NCBI GenBank assembly: GCA_900751785.1
Contig: CAADSM010000152.1
Span: 30,787 to 94,786 of the forward strand
Direction: 5' to 3'
From: Lachnospiraceae bacterium
GTDB taxonomy: Bacteria; Bacillota; Clostridia; Lachnospirales; Lachnospiraceae
DNA length: 64,000 nt
The position numbers and the translations under genes were made by a program. The notes below the pieces were generated by a model, which had not been told where the DNA came from, did no database searches, and saw only the letters and a list, made by a program, of their open reading frames with translations. Shown here in pieces: positions 27,308-35,472 of the stretch (positions are counted from its first letter, which is position 1; the number at the start of each line of letters is the position of its first letter).

Positions 27308-28702
27308 TTATTCGTCTGCCAACGCAGCCTTTATCATGATCGCACATTCCACTCTTTTTCTCTCCATCTCGCAGCTCACCTCATAGGTGTCGTTGATGGT
27401 GTGGTGGAACTTATAAGAGTTCGCCATGCAGCCGCCGCTGCAGTAAAACCTTGCGAAACAGGTCTTACAGCTCTCTTTCGAGTAGACGCTGCACCCGCGG
27501 AACTCTTCCGCAATCTCCGGTTTTGTAATTCCCTCATCCACATTTCCCATCAGAAACTCTTCCTGTCCGACAAACTGATGGCAGGGATACAGGTCTCCCC
27601 ACGGTGTCACCGCGAGGTACTCGGTGCCGGAGCCGCAGCCCGACAGGCGCTTTGACACGCATGGGCCTCCCTCCAGGTCGATCATAAAGTGGAAGAATGT
27701 GAATCCCCTTCCGCTTTTTTCCCTCTCCACCATATATTTTGCCAGCTTGTCATATTCTTCGAAGATGATCGGCAGGTCTTCCTTCCGGATCGCATAGGGA
27801 TCCGTGTCTTCTCCGACCACCGGTTCGATCGAGATCTGCTCAAATCCCAGGTCTGCAAAATGCTTCACATCCTCGGAGAAATCCAGGTTTTCCCTGGTAA
27901 ATGTGCCACGTATGTAATATTTCTGCTGATTCCGGCTCTCTGCCAGCTTCTGGAACTTCGGCACGATCAGATCGTAGCTTCCCTTTCCGTTGCGGAACGG
28001 ACGCATCCGGTCGTTTACCTCTTTTCTTCCATCCAGGCTCAGGACGACATTGTCCATCTCACGGTTGACAAACTCCTGCACCTCGTCGTTGAGGAGCACG
28101 CCGTTCGTCGTAAGGGTAAAACGGAAATGCTTGTCGTGAAGCTTCTCCTGCTCCCTCCCGTATGCCACCAGGTCTTTTACTCCCTGCCAGTTCATCAGCG
28201 GCTCGCCGCCGAAGAAATCCACTTCCAGATTTCTCCTGTTTCCTGAGTTCGCGATCAGGAAATCGAGCGCCTTCTTTCCCACCTCAAAGGACATCAGCGC
28301 GCGCCTTCCATGATACTCTCCTTCTTCTGCGAAACAGTACCTGCAGGCAAGATTACAGTCGTGTGCGATATGGAGACAGAGCGCCTTCACGACCGTCTTT
28401 CTCTTCTTGACCTCATCAATATAATCTTCATAGACGTCCTTTGTAAACAGACGTCCCTGCTCTGTCAGCTCTGTCACTGCCTCGAGGATATCCTTCAGAT
28501 CCTCTTCCGGATAAACACCGCCGAGCCGTTCCTTCAGATACGCGGACGTCTCCGGCGCCTGTAAACTCTCCGGCGTATGTTCCTCATTCAACTCTGCCAG
28601 TGCGCCGATCACGTCGTACGCTTCCTGGTCCACGACGTGCACCGCGCCGCTGTTCACATCGAGGACGATGTTATATCCATTGTTCTGGTACTGATGTATC
28701 AC
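27308..28702 (-). CDS. scfB: Radical SAM maturase of the SCIFF ranthipeptide
   Basis: 464 residues from GTG 28702 (family start MIHQYQNNGYNIVLDVNSG, AGAGAGG ahead); an ATG nine codons earlier lacks a ribosome site. The radical-SAM motif is CNLACRYCF; a SPASM domain with many Cys follows (about 330-445, including CKTCFARFYCSGGC). Family members bind auxiliary Fe-S clusters and form thioether bonds between Cys sulphur and carbons of other residues in the SCIFF peptide. The precursor gene lies 128 bases upstream. Confidence 0.94.
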   Translation of the reverse strand: MIHQYQNNGYNIVLDVNSGAVHVVDQEAYDVIGALAELNEEHTPESLQAPETSAYLKERLGGVYPEEDLKDILEAVTELTEQGRLFTKDVYEDYIDEVKKRKTVVKALCLHIAHDCNLACRYCFAEEGEYHGRRALMSFEVGKKALDFLIANSGNRRNLEVDFFGGEPLMNWQGVKDLVAYGREQEKLHDKHFRFTLTTNGVLLNDEVQEFVNREMDNVVLSLDGRKEVNDRMRPFRNGKGSYDLIVPKFQKLAESRNQQKYYIRGTFTRENLDFSEDVKHFADLGFEQISIEPVVGEDTDPYAIRKEDLPIIFEEYDKLAKYMVEREKSGRGFTFFHFMIDLEGGPCVSKRLSGCGSGTEYLAVTPWGDLYPCHQFVGQEEFLMGNVDEGITKPEIAEEFRGCSVYSKESCKTCFARFYCSGGCMANSYKFHHTINDTYEVSCEMERKRVECAIMIKAALADE

Positions 28703-28755
28703 AACACAGATACCTCTCTTTCGTTTCATTCATCGGATGTCTTTCATCCGCCGCC

Positions 28756-28802
28756 GTGCTCTCAAAGAGCACAAGCATAAGGCAGCGGTTTTATCCGCTG
28801 CC
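28756..28802 (-). repeat. Two hairpins between SCIFF peptide and maturase genes
   Basis: GTGCTCT/AGAGCAC (28756-28772) and GGCAGCGG/CCGCTGCC (28781-28802). Neither has a long T tail, so they probably act as partial terminators or processing signals that yield more precursor than enzyme. Confidence 0.6.
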
Positions 28803-28830
28803 CCCTTCACTGTTCTTTTTTCCGTCTTTC

Positions 28831-28974
28831 TTATTTCTTCTGTTCGCAGGTCTGATTTCCTACTGTACAGGAAGTCTTACATGCTGACTGGCAAGATGTC
28901 TGGCACTCGCCGCATCCGCCTCTTTTCACTGTGTTGTTCAATGTCTGTGTATTCAATGTCTTGATGTGTTTCAT
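28831..28974 (-). CDS. scfA: SCIFF peptide precursor (six-cysteine ranthipeptide)
   Basis: 47 codons. The leader MKHIKTLNTQTLNNTVKRGG is the usual SCIFF leader, and the core has Cys at 21, 24, 28, 32, 36 and 43, ending in EQKK. AGGAGG sits seven bases before the ATG. It is one of the most conserved small peptides in Clostridia and is always next to its radical-SAM maturase. In other species the product is linked to quorum-type regulation; its role here is not known. Confidence 0.96.
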   Translation of the reverse strand: MKHIKTLNTQTLNNTVKRGGCGECQTSCQSACKTSCTVGNQTCEQKK

Positions 28975-29076
28975 GTCCTATCCTCCTACTCTAGTACGCT
29001 TTACGCGCTTACTGCTCGTAACATTATAGCACATGGAAACACGTTTTTAAAGAGTTTTTTGTATCAACAGTTCAGC

Positions 29077-29138
29077 CATAGGGTAAGGGGCAGACTGATT
29101 TATGCTGGCATAAGAATCAGCCTGCCCTTTACCCTATG
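29077..29138. repeat. Near-perfect 29-bp palindrome
   Basis: Arms 29077-29106 and 29109-29138 pair almost throughout (ATAGGGTAAGGGGCAG against CTGCCCTTTACCCTAT) with a two-base loop at TTATGC/GCATAA. It lies between the TIGR04086 membrane gene and scfA. The tail on the minus strand is not T-rich. The rest of 28975-29231 contains only a TATAAT-like -10 for scfA at 29023-29028. Confidence 0.6.
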
Positions 29139-29231
29139 AGCGGAGCGCCCGTATATGAGCAAAGGAGCGGCGCAGCCGCAGGAGCACGTATGTGCGGCTT
29201 TGCGAATGGCGCGGGCCAAACTGCACACAGT

Positions 29232-29618
29232 CTACGACACCATTCCTCCGAGCATCCCTCCGCCGGCGCACAGCAGGAACGTAGTCGCAAGATTCACCGC
29301 ATCCGCCTGCAGCGAATGGTATAAACCGAGCGAGATCAGGACCAGCAGGACAAAATACAGTACCCCTGTCAGGATCCCCCAGAGGAATTTCCGCGTACCG
29401 GTAAGCTTTCCCATCACAAAACCGGATGCAAATGTTGAGATCACATAGATCAGTATGATACCGGCATTCACATTTTCTTCACTCAGGTTCATCTTATAAA
29501 GCAGCAGCGTCAATGCCAGCAGCAGAATGCCCGTAACGGCATATGCGCACAGCAGCGCCTTCAATATCTGAAGAACCTTCTTCTCGATCCCCTGTGTTCC
29601 GCCTGCTTTTTTCTCCAT
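29232..29618 (-). CDS. TIGR04086 family small membrane protein
   Basis: 128 residues with four predicted helices (about 20-42, 52-72, 77-97, 103-125) and a charged N-terminus. ASGFVMGKLTGTRKFLWG is the recognisable loop. Members sit in the yajC-SCIFF-secDF neighbourhood of Clostridia, and that context is kept here except that yajC is not in the window. Function is unknown; an envelope role is only a guess. Confidence 0.85.
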   Translation of the reverse strand: MEKKAGGTQGIEKKVLQILKALLCAYAVTGILLLALTLLLYKMNLSEENVNAGIILIYVISTFASGFVMGKLTGTRKFLWGILTGVLYFVLLVLISLGLYHSLQADAVNLATTFLLCAGGGMLGGMVS

Positions 29619-29772
29619 TCTCCGATCCTCCCTGCCAAATCATAAGATCTGCTCCGCCCTGCGGGCTTTGCACCTGTCCCTTCTTTTTCCGCCCTGACGG
29701 CGGATTTCTCTTTCTGAATAAATCTTATGACAGCAGACTGGCTTTTATGACTGAAGAATCGGACAGCCTGCC

Positions 29773-30315
29773 TTATCCCATCTGCCTGCCGAGAAAATTG
29801 GCAGCGCTCTGTGCCACCTTCTGCTCCAGCTCTCCGAATTTTTTCTTCTCATCCTTATTCAGAAGGATCACGGAGCCGATCACATCGCCCTCACAGATGA
29901 TCGGACAGATCGCCTGGTCCCAATACTCCCCCATTTCCGCCGTGATCCGGACGAATCCCGGCCGGTCTGATCTGGCGAGGACCTGACTCCTCTCCTGAAG
30001 TATCTTTTCCGTTTCCCTGCTTATATACTGATCCTGCAGCTCCTTGCGCCCGCTTCCTGAAACAGCCACCACCTGATCCATATCCGTAATACATACTGTA
30101 CAGCCCAATGTCTGGGCAAGACTTTCCGCGTAGAGTTTTGCAAGCGTGCCGAGTTCACCGATGGGAGAATACTTTTTCAATATGATCTCCCCCTCCCTGT
30201 CAGTGAATATCTCCAGCGGATCTCCTTCCCTTATGCGGAGCGTCCTCCTGATTTCTTTCGGAATGACGACGCGCCCCAGGTCATCGATCCGGCGTACTAT
30301 TCCTGTTGCCTTCAT
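29773..30315 (-). CDS. spoVT: Stage V sporulation regulator SpoVT
   Basis: 180 residues. The N-terminal AbrB-type swapped-hairpin DNA-binding domain is MKATGIVRRIDDLGRVVIPK to about residue 50. A GAF-like domain follows (about 55-178), with SVILLNKDEKK near the end. SpoVT tunes sigma-G genes in the forespore of Bacillus and affects sporulation in Clostridia, so the host is expected to form spores. Its GGAGGA ribosome site lies inside the 3' arm of a strong inverted repeat, which would hide it in transcripts read through from upstream. Confidence 0.96.
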   Translation of the reverse strand: MKATGIVRRIDDLGRVVIPKEIRRTLRIREGDPLEIFTDREGEIILKKYSPIGELGTLAKLYAESLAQTLGCTVCITDMDQVVAVSGSGRKELQDQYISRETEKILQERSQVLARSDRPGFVRITAEMGEYWDQAICPIICEGDVIGSVILLNKDEKKKFGELEQKVAQSAANFLGRQMG

Positions 30316-30323
30316 ATTAAAAA

Positions 30324-30395
30324 TCCTCCGTTTTACAAATATCTACATCTTTTACTTCTTTCTGTCATTAAATGTAGTATCTGTAAAACGGAGGA
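30324..30395 (-). promoter_or_regulatory. Inverted repeat covering the spoVT ribosome site
   Basis: Perfect 14-bp arms TGTAAAACGGAGGA and TCCTCCGTTTTACA (30324-30337, 30382-30395) plus inner CTACAT/ATGTAG. Minus-strand order is arm, loop, arm with CGGAGGA, then TTTTTAATATG. It can act as the terminator of the upstream gene, and it also sequesters the spoVT Shine-Dalgarno. Confidence 0.7.
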
Positions 30396-30422
30396 AACTA
30401 TACCGTCTGTTTTTCTATTCTT

Positions 30423-32155
30423 CTACTCCACATCCTGAAGCGCTGCAAAATCTTCTTCACCCGTGCGTACCTTGACAACCTTCGTCACATTATAAACAAA
30501 GATCTTGCCGTCTCCTATATGCCCGGTATACAGTGCCTTCTTTGCCGCTTCGATCACAGAGTCCACAGGGATCTTGCTCACCACGACCTCCACCTTCACT
30601 TTTGGAAGGAGGTTTGCATCCAGCTCTACGCCGCGGTACTTCTCCCCGGCTCCCTTCTGGATACCGCATCCCATCACCTGCGTCATCGTGATTCCGGTCA
30701 CGCCGAGATCATTCAGAGCTGTCTTGAGCGCGTCGAATTTTGCCAGCCTGCAGATGATGCTCACCTTATGCATTCCCGTATCATATATTCCGTCCACGAC
30801 CGTCTTTTTATTCACTACCTTGACAGCCGCATTGATCTGTCCTTCTGACGCTTTACTGTAGTCGTCTTCTCCGAGATCCGTATTCTCATTGACGTCCATA
30901 TCCATTCCTGTCATATCATTAATAGCAAATCCTGAATATGCTGATGCAAGTCCATGCTCATGGATGTCGAGTCCGTCGATCTCAATCTGAGCCGGCACGC
31001 GGAGCCCTACCGTCTTGTCGATCAGCTTAAAAATAATAAACATCACGATAAGAACATATGCCGCGACAGACACAACTCCGAGCGCCTGAACTCCCAGCTG
31101 TGCAAATCCTCCGCCGTAGAACAGCCCGGGCGCGACTCCGTCGCCGACGCTGCTGAACAGTCCTACAGCAAGTGTTCCCCAGATACCGTTGACCATATGT
31201 ACGGAAACTGCGCCGACAGGATCATCGATCTTCGCCACATTATCAAAAAATTCTACTGCAAGGACTACAAGGACGCCTGCCACCAGTCCGATGAAGAATG
31301 CGCCCACCGGAGTCACACAGTCACAGGGCGCGGTAATCGCGACGAGTCCCGCAAGAGCTGCATTGAATGTTATAGAGACGTCTGGTTTGCCATAACGTAT
31401 CCAGGTAAAGATCATACCCACAACTGTTGCCACAGCTGCAGCCAGATTTGTATTGAACATAACAAGGGAAGCGAGCTCCATGTCAGCATCCGCTGTCATA
31501 GCCACCGTTGAACCGCCGTTGAATCCGAACCAGCAGAACCAAAGGATAAATACTCCGAGCGCCATAGCCGTTATATTATGTCCCGGGATAGCTCTTGCTT
31601 TTCCGTTTTTATCATATTTTCCGATCCGGGGGCCGAGCATCGCCGCGCCGAGACAGGCGATAAGCCCGCCGACCATGTGTACGCAGGTAGATCCTGCAAA
31701 ATCATGGAAATTCAGTGATGAAAGCCATCCGCCGCCCCAGATCCAGTGTCCTGAAATCGGATAAACGACAAGGCTGATCGCCGCGCTGTAGATACAGTAA
31801 GCTTTGAAATTGGTTCGCTCCGCCATAGATCCTGATACGATCGTCGCCGCCGTCGCACAGAAGACAGTCTGGAAAATAGCGTAACACCATGTGGGAAGCG
31901 TTCCGAAATCATAGGTTCCTCTTATCAGAGGATCAAATCCTCCTATGAGCGGACCTGATCCCGCAAACATAAGCCCGAATCCTACCAGCCAGTAACAGGG
32001 AGTGCCGATACAGAAATCCATCATATTCTTCATCAGAATATTCCCCGTATTCTTCGCCCGCGTAAGTCCCGCCTCACAAAGAGCAAATCCTGCCTGCATA
32101 AAAAAACAAGGATCGCTGCAACCAGAACCCATATAACATCTGTTGCCGAATACAT
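30423..32155 (-). pseudogene. Ammonium transporter fused to a PII domain, one-base frameshift in a T7 tract
   Basis: Residues 1-19 (MYSATDVIWVLVAAILVF) lie in one frame from ATG 32155, which has AAGGAGGAG. The rest (MQAGFALCEAGLTRAKN onward) is in another frame, open to 30423. The frames meet at T7 (complement of 32100-32106); eight T would restore VFFMQAGF, the family sequence. The Amt part has about 11 helices, and the twin-His region and SVHMVNGIWG are present. The last 110 residues are a GlnB/GlnK domain (YRGVELDANLLPKVKVEVVV, then GDGKIFVYNVTKVVKVRTGE), with no Tyr at the usual uridylylation site. Fused Amt-PII proteins would gate ammonium uptake in cis. The break may be a real mutation, slippage or a read error. 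Confidence 0.85.
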
Positions 32156-32185
32156 AATATCTCCTCCTTTATTCCTTCCCGATAC

Positions 32186-32292
32186 AAAAAAAGTGCATTC
32201 CCGAGAGTTATTCTCAGGCATGCACATCTTTGTACCGGTTCAGGTATTTTTATGGTAAAAGTAAAGGCGCCCTGGAATCTTCTCCAAAGCGC
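32186..32292 (-). promoter_or_regulatory. Attenuator leader with two hexaloop hairpins (ANTAR-type candidate)
   Basis: In transcript order: hairpin GGCGCTTTGGA/TCCAGGGCGCC with loop GAAGAT (complement of 32266-32292), then GTAC/GTGC with loop AAAGAT (32222-32235). An intrinsic terminator follows, GTGCAT...ATGCAC with CCTGAGA/TCTCGGG (32193-32225) and seven T. The second small hairpin shares bases with the terminator's 5' arm, so the two exclude each other. Tandem hexaloops (A at 1, G at 4) are the known target of ANTAR antiterminator proteins, often on nitrogen genes. The first loop begins with G, so the match is partial. Confidence 0.6.
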
Positions 32293-32311
32293 CCTTGCTT
32301 TTATAAATGGT

Positions 32312-32340
32312 ACTTTACTCTTATAAAATTCATTTGTCAA
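32312..32340 (-). promoter_or_regulatory. Sigma-A promoter of the amt leader
   Basis: TTGACA (complement of 32335-32340), 17-base spacer, TAAAGT (complement of 32312-32317). It would start transcription just before the two-hairpin attenuator. Confidence 0.75.
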
Positions 32341-32436
32341 GGTCAAGTTAAATTTCTGCTAAGATTTGTTTGTTATCGCTCTTAACATAGCTTATTTTGT
32401 CTGACTATTTCTCTCTTTTTCACAAAACAGAAGGCT

Positions 32437-34065
32437 TTATTCCATCTCTTTGTATTCCTGTGCAATGTTCAGCACATGATCGCCCATTCTCTCGAAATCT
32501 GTCAGGATCTCAGAGAACACGATGCCGCTCTGCGGCTTACATTTCCCTTTCTTCAGCCGCTGCATCTGCTTCTTAAAATATTTATCTCTCATATTGTCGT
32601 TCTTCTGCTCCATCGCCGCGGCCTGCTTCAGGACCTCGTCCGCATTCTCAGAAGTAACCACCTTGATCGTGTCAAGGGATGCGATGCAGTGCTTTTTCAT
32701 CTCGCCCAGCTCTTCGATGACGTTGTCTGAGAACTGCAGATTCCATTTTTTCATATCATCTGCATATTCCGCAATGTTCACCGCGTGATCCGCGATACGC
32801 TCCAGATTGCTGACGATCGAATAATAGCCGTTGATCTTTCTTGAATCATCCATGGACATCTCGCCTGCCATGAGAGACACAATATACTCGGAAATCCCTT
32901 TGTTGAGGTAATCTATATACTCTTCCCGCTCTCCCACCTTCTGCCGGAGCTTGTCGTCGTAACTGATCAGAGTGTCAAAAGCAGCGCTGATATTCTTTCC
33001 TACCATATCACGCATGCGTTCCACTTCGTCGCGGACCTGGGATACCGCTACAGCGCTGTGCCCGATCGCATAGGAGGACTCGAACGGCCTGATGTACTTC
33101 AGCCTCAGCTCCTCGTCATCCTCCTTCCTGCTGTCCGGAAGGATCTTCGTCGCGATGTCCGCCATCTGTGTTCCGAACGGAAGCAGGATCAGAGTCGCCA
33201 CGATGTTGAAGATCGTATGCGCATTTGCGATCTGCGCCACCGGGTCGCCCGGGGTGATCGACTCGATAAGGCTTACATAAGGAGTTACCATACAGACGAT
33301 CGTGAAGATGACAGTTCCGATGATATTGAACATCAGGTGGATGATCGTCGTCCGCTTCGCATTGACCTTCATGCCGATCGACGCCAGAACCGCCGTGATA
33401 CAGGTTCCGATGTTCTGTCCGAACAGTACGTATACCGCGCTGGACAGCGGCACCAGCCCCGTGGCCGCAAGGGCCTGAAGGATACCGACAGATGCCGAGG
33501 AGGACTGGATGATCGCTGTGAAGACCGCACCTACAAGGATACCGATCAGCGGGTTACTGAACTGCGTCATCAGATTGATGAAGGCTTCCGAATCCTGAAG
33601 AGGCTCCATTGCGGCTCCCATCATATCCATTCCCATAAAGAGGATACCGAGTCCCGCAAAGATGCTGCTGACATGGTGCACCTTCTCATTCTTAACGAAC
33701 ATCATCACAGCCACGCCGATGATCGCGAAGAGAGGTGCGATCGCCCCGATGTCGAGTGCGATCAGCTGTCCCGTAATCGTCGTACCGATGTTGGCTCCCA
33801 TGATGATCCAGACTGCCTGCTTCAGCGTCATAAGACCCGAATTCACGAATCCGACCACCATAACGGTCGTGGCTGATGAGGACTGAATGACCGCCGTGAT
33901 GGCAGCTCCCACCAGGACGCCTTTGATACGGTTCGAAGTCAGTTTCTCAAGGATCGATTTCATTTTGTTCCCGGCGGCCGCCTCGAGGCCTGTGCTCATC
34001 ATCTGCATTCCGTAAAGGAACAGTGCAAGTCCGCCGAGCAAAGAGAGGACGTCTGTTATTCCCAT
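32437..34065 (-). CDS. Na/Pi cotransporter family protein with PhoU-like tail
   Basis: 542 residues. The membrane part (about 1-310) has two inverted repeats, each carrying QSSSAT or QSSSAS (AVIQSSSATTVMVVGF and AIIQSSSASVGILQ), typical of the NptA/PNaS family. Residues about 340-540 form helical PhoU-like bundles (SNLERIADHAVNIAEYADD and TDFERMGDHVLNIAQ). It likely imports phosphate with sodium, with the tail sensing or regulating. AAAGGAG lies nine bases before the ATG. It is transcribed away from pduL. Confidence 0.92.
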   Translation of the reverse strand: MGITDVLSLLGGLALFLYGMQMMSTGLEAAAGNKMKSILEKLTSNRIKGVLVGAAITAVIQSSSATTVMVVGFVNSGLMTLKQAVWIIMGANIGTTITGQLIALDIGAIAPLFAIIGVAVMMFVKNEKVHHVSSIFAGLGILFMGMDMMGAAMEPLQDSEAFINLMTQFSNPLIGILVGAVFTAIIQSSSASVGILQALAATGLVPLSSAVYVLFGQNIGTCITAVLASIGMKVNAKRTTIIHLMFNIIGTVIFTIVCMVTPYVSLIESITPGDPVAQIANAHTIFNIVATLILLPFGTQMADIATKILPDSRKEDDEELRLKYIRPFESSYAIGHSAVAVSQVRDEVERMRDMVGKNISAAFDTLISYDDKLRQKVGEREEYIDYLNKGISEYIVSLMAGEMSMDDSRKINGYYSIVSNLERIADHAVNIAEYADDMKKWNLQFSDNVIEELGEMKKHCIASLDTIKVVTSENADEVLKQAAAMEQKNDNMRDKYFKKQMQRLKKGKCKPQSGIVFSEILTDFERMGDHVLNIAQEYKEME

Positions 34066-34260
34066 TACTCTTTTCTCCTTTAGTGAAAAAACTATATTTA
34101 CTTTTCTTCTTTGCTGCGCGCGTGATAGACGCGCTATTATTAAACTAACATGGTCCTGTCGGGTGTGTCAATGTGGATTTTACATTTTCTTCATATTTTC
34201 TTAACGTGCTCTTTACCGGTTTTTAACCTTCCGCCGGATACGCCGGCTGTTATTTCCTTA

Positions 34261-34289
34261 TTGAAAACCGCGCTTTATTCTGCTAAAAT
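34261..34289 (+). promoter_or_regulatory. Sigma-A promoter of pduL
   Basis: TTGAAA (34261-34266), 17-base spacer, TAAAAT (34284-34289), 37 bases before the pduL start. The divergent gap 34066-34326 also has a small hairpin GCGCGT/ACGCGC at 34118-34134. Confidence 0.75.
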
Positions 34290-34326
34290 TTTAGAAGCGG
34301 AAATAAGGAAAGGATGGGCAGAAACT

Positions 34327-34968
34327 ATGAGTTTAACAATACCGATAGAGACTTCTGCAAGGCATATCCATATCACAGAAGAAGATTTTCAAACCCTGTT
34401 CGGTCCCGGAACGAAGCCGACTTTCGCCAAGGAACTGAGCCAGCCCGGGCAGTATGCCTGTAAGGAGCGCCTTACCGTAGTGGGACCGAAGGGTCGTTTT
34501 GAGAAGGTCGTCATATTGGGACCGTACCGGAACGAGACGCAGGTTGAGATCTCCGTGACCGATGCAAGACGTCTGGGGATCAGGAGCGTCATCCGCCAGT
34601 CAGGCGATCTGGAGGGCACTCCGGGATGCCTTCTTATCGGCCCGAAGGGAAAGGTGGAGCTTAAGCGGGGAGTCATCGTTGCAAAGCGGCACATCCACAT
34701 GACTCCGGTCGATGCGCTGCGCGCGCATGTCAAGGATAACGACATTGTCTTCGTCATAACGACAAGCTATGAGCGTTCTCTGATCTTTTCAGATGTAGTC
34801 GTCAGGGTGAGCCCATCCTATTCCCTTGCAATGCATGTTGACACAGACGAGGCCAATGCATTTGCCAATGAGGACAATCCCACCGGAGTGATCCTCAAGC
34901 TCTTCAACGGACATACCTACAGCCTGCAGACATGGGCGGAAGAGCTCCAAGCCGGAATACACAGATAA
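34327..34968 (+). CDS. pduL: Phosphate acyltransferase PduL
   Basis: 213 residues from ATG 34327; the longer frame from 34150 adds a non-family N-terminus and lies over the promoter, so it is rejected. The zinc-binding His clusters are SARHIHITEEDF and VAKRHIHMTPVDA, and NGHTYSLQTWAEE is also seen. PduL swaps acyl-CoA and acyl-phosphate, here probably acetyl or propionyl. No microcompartment shell genes or encapsulation-type N-terminal peptide are present, so it probably acts in the cytosol as a Pta substitute. Confidence 0.93.
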   Translation: MSLTIPIETSARHIHITEEDFQTLFGPGTKPTFAKELSQPGQYACKERLTVVGPKGRFEKVVILGPYRNETQVEISVTDARRLGIRSVIRQSGDLEGTPGCLLIGPKGKVELKRGVIVAKRHIHMTPVDALRAHVKDNDIVFVITTSYERSLIFSDVVVRVSPSYSLAMHVDTDEANAFANEDNPTGVILKLFNGHTYSLQTWAEELQAGIHR

Positions 34969-35010
34969 AAAAATGAAGAATAAAAATAGAACACAGGAGG
35001 TAAACTGACA

Positions 35011-35457
35011 ATGAGTAAAATTGAAGAAGTAAGAAGCGCAATGGTTGCTGCGATGAAAGCTGGAGATAAGGAGAGGAAGGCGGCGCTTTCTTTTCTCCTT
35101 TCTTCTCTCAAGAATAAGGCGATCGACAAGAGAGCAGACCTGACAGAAGAGGAAGAAAACCAGGTGATCTTAAAAGAGATCAAGCAGCTCAAGGAGACCA
35201 TCGACATGACTCCCGCCGGCCGGACCGATCTGCTCGACGAGGCAGAGAAAAGACTGTCCGTGCTCGAGGAATATGCCCCGAAGATGATGAACGAGGATGA
35301 GATCAGGGCAGTGATCAGTGAAGTCCTCTCCGGGCTCGACATCGAGAAGCCGCTCCCGAAGGATAAAGGGCGCATTATGAAAGAGCTGATGCCGAAGGTA
35401 AAGGGGAAGGCTGACGGAAAGCTTGTCAACGAACTGGTAGCAGGCTTCATGAAGTAA
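35011..35457 (+). CDS. yqeY: YqeY / GatB-tail family protein
   Basis: 148 residues, mostly helical, with N-terminal VRSAMVAAMKAGDKERKAALS and C-terminal GRIMKELMPKVKGKADGKLVNELV. The family resembles the tRNA-binding tail of GatB (amidotransferase), so a link to tRNA is suspected but unproven. AGGAGG lies ten bases before the ATG. It is probably co-transcribed with pduL and the AEC transporter. Confidence 0.93.
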   Translation: MSKIEEVRSAMVAAMKAGDKERKAALSFLLSSLKNKAIDKRADLTEEEENQVILKEIKQLKETIDMTPAGRTDLLDEAEKRLSVLEEYAPKMMNEDEIRAVISEVLSGLDIEKPLPKDKGRIMKELMPKVKGKADGKLVNELVAGFMK

Positions 35458-35472
35458 AGGGGTTTTCTTTCT

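Noticed and set aside
30324-30395. Sigma-G promoter for spoVT in the hairpin loop
   Set aside because: I looked for -35/-10 pairs of the forespore type and found none with acceptable spacing.
33058-33876. Plus-strand frame of 272 codons
   Set aside because: Antisense of the Na/Pi cotransporter gene; no domain pattern.
34150-34326. Longer start for PduL, possibly a microcompartment targeting peptide
   Set aside because: It covers a consensus promoter and its sequence is hydrophobic and unrelated to targeting helices.
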